A stretch of DNA of 64,000 nt. Source: Zeus faber (lineage: Eukaryota; Chordata; Actinopteri; Zeiformes; Zeidae). The position numbers were made by a program, and so were the translations under genes. The first letter of the stretch is position 1, and the number at the start of each line of letters is the position of its first letter. The notes below the pieces were generated by a model. That model was not told the origin of the DNA, did not search any database, and was given only the letters and a program-made list of their open reading frames with translations. The DNA is taken from assembly GCA_960531495.1 (NCBI GenBank), contig OY482853.1, positions 4,425,065 through 4,489,064 on the forward strand, in the 5' to 3' direction. Of this stretch, positions 27,736-39,984 are shown piece after piece.

Positions 27736-29233
27736 ACAACCCTGTTGAGGTCAACAACAAAATGTTATAGATTATAATTCAAACATTATATGATGATTAA
27801 ATGTTAAACCCTACAGTATTCTGTAATTAATTGATACATATTTCAATTACGATAATTATAACCCTAACCCCTAAATTCACTCAATCCTACGGTGAAGGAA
27901 TTTGTGTTTTTGCAGATTACACACAAGAATTGCACACACTAATTGTTGAATAACTGCGATCTGAAAAGCAGTAAAAGCGTTCCTTCTTTAAAGTGGTAAT
28001 CCAAAGATTATTTAGTTTAAAAAAAAATCCCCTATGTGATACTTAAATTAGCTTCTACTTTGTTAAGAAAAAGGCCATTCAATGTAGTTTTAGCTTTCAA
28101 GCATTATCCTTTATAGGCTGTTTTGCATTGTTTGGTGGCGCGGTCCGCTACACGCACAGTCAGTGAACGACAGCCTCAGTGAATGAGCTACAGCAGCGTA
28201 GCTAGTTGTGGTCAATAAACTGTGGACATGGAAGAACATTCACTAAAAAGAATAAAAAAATATTCAAACCACCTCAAGAGGCCGAGGCAAATCAATGGAT
28301 CAGAAGAAGGAAAACAACGAAGACGAGGGGAAACATCGGTTACAATTTGTCTGCCAAGCAACAAGAATCTGCCAAGAGACACAGGTGTGGTTAAATCTAT
28401 ATTTTTAATCCATCTTTCCGACTGGTAAGTACCATTTAGTCTCCGAAAGACGCGACCACAGAGCGTATTCACATTATATCGAAGGACGATGTTGTACCGC
28501 AGGTGGTTTGTTTGTAGAGCTGCAAATCCCCAGATGGTGGAAAAACAAACAAATGCAGCAGTTTCCAATGAAATTCTGGGACTTGTAGGGTAATCCACCC
28601 AACACAGACCACCTGATGGATTTCCACTTAAAATAATACAACTATATGAAGTAGATGTGAGCACAAACTCCGGCTCATTAAGCCCTTCCACTCTGCGCGG
28701 TCTCAGACACTCGGATCCAGACTCCTCCTGATAATCCGGCCAATTTAAACTTTGCAGAAGTGCAGCACCGAGCCACGGAGAAAAAAGTGCAGTTTTTTAT
28801 TAGTTAGTTTCACTTTCAGGGAGCGCTCAGATTGCCTGGACTGATCCAGGCTTCACGGCGAGCCCGCCACCGGGGGAATCTTTAAATCAGGCAATATGTC
28901 AGCGCGGCCGAGGCGGCTTCGCTGGCTTTACAGCCGATGGAGCCGTGAAAAGGCAACAGCGGAGAAGACCCGAATTTACCGCCTCCAGGGTGTGTGACGG
29001 AGTGGTGGCTTCAGTCCTCCTGCGTATGAAAGGAGCTGATGAAGCCTTATCCCCCATCCACCTCCACCTGAAAACTAAGAAGTGATGAATAAAACTAGTG
29101 TGAGCTTCGCGTTCAGAGTGAATCTGACTCATTAAGGCGCTGATGCTTCAGTTACAATCAAACGAGTCCCTGAGGTTTCACTCCGTCTCCTAACTCCTAA
29201 AGTGTCTACTTACTCCTAGAGTGTCTCCTACGG
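27736..29233. other. Non-coding; possible first exon of a transposon gene at 28228-28423
   Basis: At 27988 TTAAAGTGGTAATCC resembles a transposon terminus; the same motif occurs reversed near 15350. Downstream, an ATG-initiated frame (MEEHSLKRIKKY..., basic) reaches CTG|gtaagt near 28425. No domain was recognised, and no matching second terminus was found. Confidence 0.3.
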
Positions 29234-30775
29234 TGGCCGTGAGAGCTCAACACTGCAACTTAGAAAACACAAGCAAATAGACAAAACACAAGCAAATAAT
29301 GAGAAACACAACCACAATAACAGAAAACACAACTGCATTAACAGAAATACTACCGCATTAACATAAAACACAACAGCATTAACAGGAAACACAACAGCAT
29401 TAGCAGAAAACACAACCACATTTACAGAAAACACAACCGCAATAAAAGGAAATGCAACCGCATTAAAGGAAAACACAACCACATTAACAGGAAACGCAAC
29501 CCCATTAACAGAAAACACAACTGCATTAACAAAAAACACAACCGCATGAACAGAAAATACAACCGCATTAACAGAAAACGTGACTGCATGAACCTAAAAC
29601 AAAACCACATTACAGTAAAAACAACCGCATTAACAGAAATCCCAACCGCATTATCAGGAAACACAACTGCATTTACAGAAAACACAACTGCATTGACAGG
29701 AAACCACACTGCATTAAGAGAAAATGCAAGCGCATTAACAGAAAACACAACCGCATTAACAAAAAACACAACCTCATTAACAGAAAACACAACCGTATTA
29801 ACAGAAAACACAACTGTATTAACAGAAAACACACTGCATTACCAGGAAACACAACCACACTAAAAGAAAGTACAACCACATTTACAGAAAGCACAACTGC
29901 ATTAACCGGAAACACAACCGCATTAACGGAAAACCCAACCGCATTAACAGAAAACACAAGCGCATTAACAGGAAACACAACCGCATTAACAGGAAACACA
30001 ACCGCATTTACAGGAAGCACAAACGCATTAACAGGAAACACAATCTAATTAACAGAAAACACAACTGCGTTAACAGGAAACACAACCGCATTAACAGGAA
30101 ACACAACCACATTTAAAGGAAGCACAAAACGCATTAACAGGAAACACAACCTAATTAACAGAAAACACAACTGCATTAACAGTAAACACAACCGCATTTA
30201 CAGGAAGCACAAACGCATTAACAGGAAACAACCTAATTAACAGAAAACACAACTGCATTAACAGGAAACACAACCGCATTAACATAAAACACAACCACAT
30301 TAACAGAAAACACAACCGAATTAACAGGAAACACATCCGCATCAACATAAAACACAACAGGAAACAATACTGCATTAACAGAAAACATAATTGCAACTAT
30401 CTCACTTCCGTAATTGTGTGGCTCACAATTGTTGTTTTGCAGTTGTGTTTTCTGTTAATGCAGTTGTGTTTTCTATTAACAAATTTATGTTTTCTGTTAA
30501 TGCAGTTGTGTTTTCTGTTAATGTGGTTGTGTTTTCTTTAAATGCATTTGTGTTTTCTGTTAATATGGTTGTGTTTTCTGTTAAGGCAGTCGTGTTTCCT
30601 GTTAATGCTGTTGTGTTTTCTGTTAATGTGGTTGAGTTTGCTGTTAATGCGGTTGTGTTTCCTTTAAATCTGGCTGTTTTCTGTTAATACGGTTGTGTTT
30701 TCCGTTAATGTGGTTGTGTTTTTAATTATTTGCATGTGTTTTCTTAAGTTGCAGTGCGTTGAGCTCTCAGGGCCA
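29234..30775. mobile_element. Foldback-like element with minisatellite terminal inverted repeats
   Basis: The left end TGGCCGTGAGAGCTCAAC is followed by ACTGCAACTTAGAAAACAC. The right end, read in reverse, is TGGCCCTGAGAGCTCAAC followed by GCACTGCAACTTAAG and AAAACACATGCAAATA. Inside are a 21-bp array (AACACAACCGCATTAACAG units) at 29265-30390, about 1.1 kb, and the same unit inverted at 30435-30725, about 0.3 kb, with a spacer of about 45 bp. The minus strand of the longer arm reads a 7-residue periodic frame (FSVNAVV), an artefact of the 21-bp period. No transposase is present. No clear target-site duplication was found. Confidence 0.85.
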
Positions 30776-31214
30776 TGACGAGGCTACAGACTAATCAGTA
30801 GTTTGGCTTGTTTTTGTGTTGATACTCCATGTATTTTGATGTATCTGCAATATAAACCTAAGAGTGGAAAGGAATAATAAAGAAAGCAGGAAAGAGTACG
30901 CAGCAGCTATGCTCTGTGCACGGCGATCTGCACAAAGGTAAATAACTGGCGCATCATAGAGATGTCATCAACACATGATACGCCCACTCGCATGCTGTGA
31001 ATGATCCTGGACAATCACCTGCTACGTTCACACATAGCGCTCAATGTGACATTAGACAGACTTTGTACTCGGGTGCTTGCTGGGTAAAGCCTGGTTAATG
31101 TCTGGTCCACATATTTCGGATATCCTCCGGATAACGTCTGGATCAATTCAGGGTTGCAGTGCATGTGTGAAAGAAGCTCTCGATTGTTTCTCTCTAGTCC
31201 ATTCTCTCCTAGAC
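30776..31214. other. Non-coding, nothing recognised
   Basis: Unique-looking sequence between two transposon-like regions. Confidence 0.45.
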
Positions 31215-31540
31215 CAGTGATTCTCAACCTCTTTCCACATCAAGGACCCTTGGTTTGATCCTAATCAGCCAACGGAGCCCATTTGATCAGATTTGGTCTC
31301 TGGGATCCAATCTGTGAACAATATTGTTATTCTTAGATCTCAGTGTCATTGCTCTCGTGAAGGAAATTACAGTGAAACTAGGATCCAAACGTCATTATAG
31401 GACATTCTCTAACAGCGCTAATGTCTTGGAAATGAAAAATGATGACGTTCAACTATTAATACATTTTTTGAAGACCCCCGTGGAACCTCTTAAAGGACTT
31501 CTGGGTGGTTCCCCGGACAATGTTTGTAAAAATCACTACT
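31215..31540 (+). mobile_element. Probable hAT-type transposon end
   Basis: CAGTGATTCTCAACCTCTTT followed by CAAGGACCCTTGG fits the CAGTGGTTCTCAACC terminus typical of hAT elements. AGACCCCCGTGGAACCTCTT at about 31472 resembles the internal GGGTCC-rich part of the same fish repeats. The right terminus was not found, so the end coordinate is a guess. Confidence 0.5.
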
Positions 31541-32003
31541 TGTGGCTACCAAAACCCAACCCAAATGTACTTCCAAATGAAAGAGGAGCATGTACGCAGT
31601 GTCTTAATTAAGGTGTGTCGTCCACAACGTGGTACTTCAGCGAGTTGCTATTTCCACGAATTGGTGCTTTTCCGTCCCGTGCCGAGCAGATGGTCTCGCA
31701 GCGAGGGGGAAGTTGTTGAAACAGACCAATTAATTTGTCTCGCTCTGATCCTCCCCTCGCAGGAAGTTGGAGTAAAAGCAGAGTAGAAGTACCCTGTCGG
31801 GAGGCCTCATTAGGGCAGCGCATTCAAACACACAATTCCAAAGACAAAAAGCATTCCTCCTGTTTAATCTGAGCACACCAGGTTTGCTGCATGCTGGCGA
31901 GTTCGCTGAAATAGAAAGCTTAAATATAAGAGTCAGCTTATTAAACATGGCGGCACACACTGAGAATAGAGAGATTGCCTGTGCAGAATATTCTATTCTG
32001 TAT
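31541..32003. other. Non-coding, nothing recognised
   Basis: No exon or named repeat. Confidence 0.4.
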
Positions 32004-33525
32004 CAGGGTTCATTCTGACATTACAAAATTTAATTCAAGGACTTTCAAGTACTTCTTTGAGCACAATTTTTTCATTTTCAAGGACTTGCAAAACAAATTT
32101 TACCCCCCACGTACTTTAGGGTCATTTTGCGGTTTTCAAGATTTTTTTTCCGCATCATTTGAAAGTGGAAAATCAGAGCTTCCAAACAAGGGGTCACTTG
32201 TGCAAATCAAGCAAATATTTTTAAAGCTATGACTTGTTAATGATAAGGGTGTGCTTTTATTTAACAGTAAGAATATACATGTTTTATAAAGGTTGAATTA
32301 TTTTAGAGTTTAAAAGTACGGACAACACAACAAAATGTCTTTCAATAATATCAATCTCAGAAAATCTGAAATCTGAAAATCTGTCACCAAGCCCAACGGA
32401 CTTCATCATGTCATCAACGGGCGTATCGTTGGTCTCCTCCGGTGGTTCTTGAAAATATTCCATTTCATCGTCACATTAAGTTTGAAATCCGTTCCACGTC
32501 CCCGTCGTAGAACTGACTGATCATTGCGGAAAATAAATTCCAGTACTCACTGCTTGCACTGACTTGGATCTATCGCACTGGTCAGATGAAGGTCCGAAAT
32601 ATGATTCAGAGCTTCCGCCACCTGCTTCGAGATATCCATACGGAGAAGAAAGTTTTCACAGACAAGTGAGACCTAAGCACCCCCGTGCTGCGCTTTGAAC
32701 GTCTGTTTACGGAAGTGACGTAGGTGCGTGATGCGAAGGGTTTTTGTTCTTCGCGTTTTCACAACAATCGCTCCCTCTGTCTGAAAGTAGTACGATTCAA
32801 AGCTTGAATTCAATCAAAACGGTTTCACATTGTGACTTCATATCACATGGAATATGGAGGAATGATCTTCACCTGGACACTCGCTTTAAAGGAAACGATC
32901 GATCCGCGTTATTCAGCGCTGTTCAGCGTCTCGGTAAGTGACCTGCTTTTCCCCATTTAATCTAACGGGAATATTGAACTCCACGGTTTAACATTTTTCT
33001 ACTATTCATAAATCAAACTTGGTTTTGAAAATACAAGAGATTTTGAGGGATTAAAAAAAAACACAAAAGAACACGAATCTGGAAAAATCTCTTTTTCCTC
33101 CAAGAAAGGTATTTTCATCTAATTTGGCTGCTCCTGGTCAATTTTAGAAATGCGCGAGATGGGGAGTTTGGCTGTGGTGGGACACAAATGTAATCAATTT
33201 TCAATGTGATCTCTTTTAATTTAAATTGAATATAATCTTAGTCTTATTATTTGTTATTTTTATTATAGACAATGTACCTATTATTACATTTCCCTGGCAT
33301 TACCTGCTGTATATTGTAAAAGCGAATTTGGAAATGTTTTATGACGCTACGATTTGAATAACAAAACCAGGGGGTAGATCACAAGTTTTTGATGATCGTG
33401 TTTTTTTCAAGGGCTTTTGGAGCACTTCATGCGATTTTCACAGAAGAGGATATTTTCAAGGTTTTCCAGTACTTACATTTCTGAGGACAAAACCTAGGCA
33501 ACTCAAGGACCTGGTAAGAACCCTG
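32004..33525. mobile_element. Unclassified TIR DNA transposon, copy 1 (termini present)
   Basis: It starts CAGGGTTC and ends GAACCCTG, with subterminal TTCAAGGACTT-like motifs at both ends (32041 and about 33470). The flanks CTGTAT and CTATAT may be a decayed target duplication. The hAT superfamily is the best guess from termini. Inside, a minus-strand start (MDISKQVAEALNHISDLHLT, then SAIDPSQCKQ) at about 32640-32560 faces a plus-strand frame ending at a good donor (CTCG|gtaagtg, 32936). This suggests two divergent genes around a shared promoter. Only first-exon-like parts remain in 1.5 kb. Confidence 0.65.
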
Positions 33526-33830
33526 CTATATACCAGACCGTTACAGTGCCTCCTTAATACGAACTCCACGGGAGCAGCGGTCGATGGATTGACCCAAAAC
33601 AGGAATGGATAGCCATGGAAACTGTTCCTAGATCAGTCAAAGGCTTTTATTTAAAAGCCTCTCAGGAGCAAAACAAATATCAATATCCCACATTATTAAT
33701 TGACAATACAATCCATTAATATCAAATCACTGCTGCACTTTCCATGCACTCCCTTATGTTTACACTCTCATCATGGACGGAGAACTTTACAGATGGACGT
33801 TCTGTGGAAGGAGATATCTGAGAGGCACTG
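33526..33830. other. Non-coding, nothing recognised
   Basis: Short stretch with no exon or repeat I can name. Confidence 0.4.
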
Positions 33831-33832
33831 CA

Positions 33833-34196
33833 GTCTCTACTCTACCTCGTACTACTCTACCTCTACTCGACCGCCCTCTACTCCTCTTCCTTTAGCTCTA
33901 CATTACTCTACCTCCATCTAATCTGCCACTACTCCACCTACACTCAAACTGTGCTCGATCTCATTCATCTACTCTACCTCTATGCTCTGCCTTTACCTGA
34001 CCGCCCTCTACTCCATTTCCTTCAACTCTGCCTCCACCCTACTTCCCTCTCCTCTACCTCATCTCTATTCTACCTCTCTACCTCATCTTCAACTCTCCAT
34101 TCTTTACCTCTACATCATCTCTGCTCTACCTCTGCCTCTACCTCATATCTATGCTACCTCCATCTACTCTACTGCTACCTAACTCTACCTCTACAG
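33833..34196. repeat. CTCTAC-rich degenerate repeat
   Basis: Recurrent CTCTACCTC, CTACTC and TCTACCTCATCT pyrimidine motifs over 360 bp. Leu/Ser/Tyr-rich frames are artefacts. Confidence 0.85.
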
Positions 34197-35270
34197 GGAT
34201 AAGGGGAACCCATAACCTTTGAAAATATACCGCATCTAATGATATTAAATTCTTTAAGTCATCTTTTGTTTTTTCTTCTCAGCGGCTTGAACATGTGTCG
34301 TCATGTAGAGGCACATCGTGTTGAAGGAAAAAGGAAAAGAAATGAGACAAAATAAAAAGAAAACAAAGAGCTTAGAAGCCATCTTAGGAGCATCTTAGGA
34401 GCCGTCCTAAGAGCCCTTCATCCTCCATGTGGTGTTTCCTAACACCGCTCCACTTCCAGTGACATCAGTCCGCCATGGACTCTTGGCGGCCATCGCCAAG
34501 CGTCTACATTCAAAAAAGGTCATAAAGGAGACTTGAATTACAGCCTCAATAATTACCAGATCCTTCCTTCTTCCCTCTTCTCTCGCCCTGGATTCCTCTC
34601 CGGTCCCTTCAACACGTCCGCTAATGATATTCAGCACAATGCGGCCCACACCCGCCAATTACCCCAACACAAAGCACGAACTGCGACATAGACTCCAGCT
34701 CTTACAGCGAGAAAAACAAAAACACAATAACACCAGCGAGTGCTTTGAAGTGCACAAAATATTAAAGAAAAAAGTTTCCCCTAAAGGTGACATCTCACTT
34801 AACACCTGAGAAATGACCAAGACGCGTAGGTCTTAAATGGCTCCTCAGGGTTTTATTCCACAGCACACGTAACAGTACAGCCGCACTGTTAACCACGCGT
34901 ATACCGGCGGAATATAATTAATGGAGGACAATTAATTAACACTTTATCAAGAAAGATTGCTTCGGGGAAATTGAATTAGGGGGGTTAGAGTATGATGAAT
35001 TTTCTTATTCAATAAAACGGGCACAAGGGCACAGATATGAATTCCCACAGCTCCACTCGTGTCTCAGCACCACTAACGTTGTGTCTTTGAGTGGAATCCT
35101 CATGTTCCTGTCACTAACGATCCGTCCACGCTCGGCTGGAGGCCTGCGGTCGCATCAGATCATGATGTTTTGCAGCTGCAACGGGACATCCACACTCCCA
35201 AACAAACACTCTCCACATCTAGGTTATACGTAGGCAAAGCAGAGATTCCAGCTCTCAATTGTGACCCACC
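34197..35270. other. Non-coding, nothing recognised
   Basis: A 30-bp internal GAGCATCTTAGGAG-type duplication near 34378-34410. No exon. Confidence 0.45.
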
Positions 35271-35274
35271 ACAG

Positions 35275-36310
35275 ATTTGAGGTACTTTTGGTGCCGTTTT
35301 ACCTTTTTTTTCCTGTACTTTGAAAGTGGAGAATAAGAGGTTCAAAACGATGTGTCACTTTTAAGCTATGGCTTGATAATGACAAAGGTGCGGCAAACTG
35401 TGTTTCTGAGATTATCACCCTCAAAGTTTCCCCAACACTTGGCTTCATTCAGCCAGCTCCCAGAATGCAAATGGTTTGGAGGACCAACAATGCCAGATGC
35501 CCACTTGACACCCTGCTGAATGGAGACTTGACACCCTGCTGAATGTTGCAATCTCTGCATTTTTCTTGTGTTTTAAAGGAATGTTGAAAAGCATCATCGA
35601 CACAAAATATCTTTGTTTTAAAAAAAAGCTTTTATTTAACAGTAAGAATATACATGTTTTATAAAAGTGGAATTATTTAGGAGTTTAAAAGTGCGGACAA
35701 CACAACAAAATGTACAGTCTGTCAATAATATTAGTCTTTGTATATCAACCTCGGGGTGTAATTTAACACATAAATGTGTGTATGCCAAATATCTTCAAGT
35801 TGTTGGAGTTATTATGTGGACTAAGCCCAACCCTACCCCAGCAACACTCTGAGAGCCTGTTTGGGGCCTCTTTTCATTTTATTTTCGCCCCTGGCTGCAT
35901 TTGCAGGGAAACTTGAGAATCTTGTCTATTGCTACTTGTTCATAATCTGCATCACCAACCTCAACGGACTTCACCACGTCATCTACTTCTGTTGTAACAA
36001 CAATGGGCGTGTAGTCAGTCTCCTCCAATGGTTCTTGAAAATATTCTGTTTCATTGTCACATTCAGGTTGAAATCCTCTGTTTTAAATGTTCTCCAAGTC
36101 CAGGATAATGCCGGTATCAGATTCAGCATCGTTGTTGTTCTCGGCGTCGCTGTCGGAGAAATGACTATCATTGAAAATAGAGTCCAGTAAGCGCTGCTTA
36201 CACTGACTTGGATCTACCGCACTGGTCAGATTAAGGTTCGCAAAATGATTAAGATTTTTCTCCACCCGCTTCTCCTCATCCATAACAACAGATTCATAGA
36301 TATACAAAAA
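35275..36310. mobile_element. Unclassified TIR DNA transposon, copy 2 (partial)
   Basis: Alignable by eye to copy 1: shared TTTTATTTAACAGTAAGAAT at 35630, and CACTGACTTGGATCTA..GCACTGGTCAGAT at about 36205. The minus strand encodes about 66 residues from MDEEKRVEKNLNHFANLNLT through SAVDPSQCKQ to an acidic tail (SDSDAENNNDAESDTG) ending DLENI. Minus-strand AATAAA near 35637 would end the transcript. The terminal repeats and the divergent partner are lost. A 21-bp tandem GACACCCTGCTGAATG lies at about 35509-35545. Confidence 0.65.
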
Positions 36311-37764
36311 TTGAAGAAAAGTAAGAAAAATATGTTTTTTGTCTATTTATTACAAACTATTTATGAATATGTTTTTAAGTATCTAGAAGCGTATAACTAC
36401 AACAAGTAGGTAAAATAACAAACAACAAAATGGAGTTATTATAACTCACTTAATGTCTGCCAAAGAAAAAGTATGTGATAATATTAATTCTTATGTATTT
36501 AGCAATACAGATAATCAATAACGTTTATTCAAACTAAAAGGGGTTCCAAGGCAAGTAACCAAAGTAAAAGAAATAATAAACCCTTCTGGTAAAAATCATA
36601 ATAGTCGAAAATCATAATTGATAATGATCTGGTAATATTATAATCATCTCAATATAATTATCAATATATTTACTACGAGTAAATATAATTAATCTCTAAA
36701 ATTTAACTTGATAAACAAATAAATAATGGCACTGTGGCTGTTATGGCTGGTAATAATGATGACCAACATATAAACAAACATCAAAAGCACATGGCTCTGT
36801 GATGTCACCAGCATGGGGCGTGGCTTAAAAAAAGATAAAATCCAACAATTATGAAATTAATGTGATAATGCAAATAAAATTAAGCTACTCACGTTTGGAG
36901 AGGATTTAAAGGAGGGAAAGTTTGGAGTAATCCCATGTCCTCACCACAGGTGGCAGACACACAGGTGAGACAGAGGCTCATTAGACCGGAGCAGGACCTG
37001 GATGAAGGAGGCCGGGAGACATTTTAACATCTTCAAATGAACGGAATGAAAACGAAAAGGCTCTTCATCGGTTCAAGGTCGAGTGATGAGTGATGAGTAG
37101 TTGTCAGTGTTTTGGGGGAATGTATTTCAACCCTAAATGTTTGATTGGACTCATTGGTTCAACTTTAAAAAATGCTTTTACATTGTTAAACCTCTATTTT
37201 AGTTTTTTTTCTCAATTTAAAGTCTCAACTTTAATATCTCTAGTTAAAGTGGAGAACACCTTAAAAATATACATATCAGTTTTAAAAATGTAAAAAATTG
37301 TTCAGACCCATTGACCCGGTTACTCTTTTTTCCTTGGTGCTGAAAATAGGTCAGTTACAGCAAAGGGGAGATGTGTCTCATAATGACTGGAGACGATGGA
37401 TTGCTCGACCGCTCGCTGAAAGTCACAACTATTGCCCCCCGGGATGACGTCATTGTAAAAAGTGTGATGTCGTCTAAAAAAGGTTGGAGGCGCCGGGTTA
37501 AAGCTCATTTCACTACCAGTTCCCCCGGCACAGTAAAGCCGGTCTGGTGGGTGACGTTATGATCAAACCCCCTCCCTCCATCGCTGCGGCAGGTTTAGAA
37601 GCCTCCGTCGTCGTATTAAGGAGCCAGAGGACGGCGGCGGATGGAGAGAGACGTAGGAAACAAAACCTGCAACGTGTTTGGAAAGTTTTATTGCAGAGCT
37701 TTATCGTGTGGAACGACGTATCCTCCATCCCTGCGCTCCCCCTTTCACAGTGTTTCCTGACAAA
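36311..37764. other. AT-rich non-coding, nothing recognised
   Basis: No convincing exon. The last 250 bp becomes GC-richer before the polypurine tract. Confidence 0.45.
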
Positions 37765-38925
37765 TGGAAAGGAAGGGGAGGAAGGAGAGGAAGGAGAGGG
37801 AGGAAGGAGAGGAAGGAGAGGAAGGAAGGAGAGGAAGGAGAGGGAGGAGAGGGAGGAAGGAGAGGAAAGAGAGGGAGGAAGGAGAGGAAGGAGAGGGAGG
37901 AAGGAGAGGAAAGAGAGGGAGGAAGGAGAGGAAGGAGAGGAAAGAGAGGGAGGAAGGAGAGGAAGGAGAGGAAAGAGAGGGAGGGGAGGGCAGAGAGGAA
38001 GGAGAGGAAGGGGAGGAAGGAGAAGAAGAGGAGGAAGGAGAGGGAGGAAGGAGAGGAAGGGGAGGAAGGAGAGGGAGGAAGGAGAGGAAGGAGAGGAAGG
38101 GGAGGGAGGAGAGGAAAGAAAGGAAGGGGAGGAAGGAGAGGAAGGAGAGGAAGGTGAGGGAGGAAGGAGAGGAAGGAGAGGGAGGAAGGAGAGGAAAGAG
38201 AGGGAGGGGAGGGCGGAGAGGAAGGAGAGGAAGGGGAGGAAGGAGAAGAAGAGGAGGAAAGAGAGGAAAGAGAGGAAGGGGAGGAAGGGGAGGAAGGAGA
38301 GGGAGGAAGGAGAGGAAGGAGAGGGAGGAAGGAGAGGAAAGAGAGGGAGGGGAGGAAGGAGAGGAAGGAGAGGAAGGGGAGGAAGGAGAGGAAGGGGAGG
38401 AAGGGGAGGAAGGAGAGGGAGGAAGGAGAGGAAGGAGAGGGAGGAAGGAGAGGAAAGAGAGGGAGGGGAGGAAGGAGAGGAAGGAGAGGAAGGAGAGGAA
38501 GGGGAGGAAGGAGAGGAAGGGGAGGAAGGGAGGAAGGAGAGGAAGGAGAGGGAGGGGAGGAAGGAGAGGAAGGGGAGGAAGGGAGGAAGGAGAGGCAGGA
38601 GAGGCAGGGGAAGGAGGGGAGGAACGAGAGGAAAGAGAGGGAGGGGAGGAAGGAGAGGAAGGAGAGGAAGGAGAGGAAGGGGAGGAAGGAGAGGAAGGGG
38701 AGGAAGGAGAGGAAGGAGAGGGAGGGGAGGAAGGAGAGGAAGGGGAGGAAGGGAGGAAGGAGAGGCAGGAGAGGCAGGGGAAGGAGGGGAGGAACGAGAG
38801 GAAAGAGAGGGAGGGGAGGAAGGAGAGGGAAGAGCTAAAGGAGAGGAAGGGGAGGAAAGTGAAGAAAGAGAGAAATTAGGGGAAGAGAGGAAGGGGGGAA
38901 GGAGATGAAAAGAGGAAAGAGAGGA
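37765..38925. repeat. Polypurine GGAAGGAGAG minisatellite, about 1.15 kb
   Basis: Units close to GGAAGGAGAG and GGAAGGGGAG, purine-only on the plus strand. There is higher-order structure: a block with GAGGGCAGAGAGG and GAGAAGAAGAGG at about 37983 recurs at about 38210. A block with GAGGCAGGAGAGGCAGG and GAGGAACGAGAGG at about 38590 recurs at about 38762. Frames stay open on both strands for up to 480 codons purely from composition. Confidence 0.96.
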
Positions 38926-39955
38926 AGGTTTAACAGGACGAGCGACACATTCAAGCACCTGCAGAACGCAAATTATTTCCCAGGCGAATGCTCCAGGCCC
39001 TCAAAGACTCAAAGACTCTATCTGACTCTCAAAGACTCAAAGACTCTATCTGACTCTTAAAGACTCCATCCGACTCTCAAAGACTTTGGGACTCTCAAAG
39101 ACTCTCACATAATCTCAAGGACCCTCACAGACTTTCAAAGACTCTTTTCCAGGGAAATAAATACCTATATCACTATGAAGCTACATGATTTATTTTTCAT
39201 GAGCAGCAACATGAATATGTTGTGATTATTAAAGGGAGCCGTCAAACATAAATAAGCAGAGAGAGAGTGAGAGAGAGAGAAATGCTGTTTGATGCGGCCA
39301 CTTTTTCCTCCAAAAACACGCCGCACGGCGGATTAATCAAAACTCTTTGCAACAAAGGGTTATCGCTTGGCAACCAGCGGATCCAGGAGGGCACAGCTGG
39401 CTCTTTGATCCACTCCAGCAGCTTCTGAACGTATGTTTGGTGTCGGGTGGAGACCTCCGTCACCCAGAGAAACAAAGGAACATATTGTGGTAAAACCCAG
39501 TTACTTGAATGGTGTATTGAATTTTTATGTGAAGATCCTCACACACACACACACACACACCCACGGACGCAGGCCTCGGCCGAGGGGATGTCCGTGTTTT
39601 AATTGCCGGCGGTATGGCTTCTGCATGGCTCTCTAAACCAAATGGGTCCTTGCGGGGAACATGATCCATTATCATAAATCACAAGTGCCAGCACAGACAG
39701 GTGCTGCATGAATAATTAAAGGTCGGAACATTAGCACTTGTGTGGAGGAACGTGTCGGGAGCGGCATCACCGAGCGGTCTAAAAGCCCCACAGAGCGCTG
39801 CCACCCACTGTAGTCTCCCCAACGCTGAGCAAGTTTAAAAGACCCCCACCCCCACCCCCACCCAGATTAACGAAAAACATAGAGGGTCTGAAAAGGTACA
39901 GTAGGTGCCCATGGGGTGGAAATAGCCGGGAGCGCCGTCTGTCCTCCATCCAGCT
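38926..39955. other. Non-coding with small repeats
   Basis: Tandem CAAAGACTC units at about 39000-39145 and (CA)10 at 39540-39560. Nothing else recognised. Confidence 0.6.
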
Positions 39956-39984
39956 GCATTGGTCGCTGGACGGAGGTCCAGGAA

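Noticed and set aside
29240-30400. CRISPR-like array of regularly spaced repeats
   Set aside because: The units are contiguous tandem copies without unique spacers, in a vertebrate genome.
29228-30687. Periodic hydrophobic frames (FSVNAVV) suggesting a membrane protein
   Set aside because: Produced by the 21-bp unit of the foldback element's arms.
31324-31611. 95-codon plus frame as a possible gene
   Set aside because: It lies in a hAT-like repeat, has no recognised domain and no splice context.
37513-38958. 480-codon minus and 453-codon plus open frames
   Set aside because: Both are produced by the GGAAGGAGAG array. The few hundred flanking bases add no recognisable domain or splice structure.
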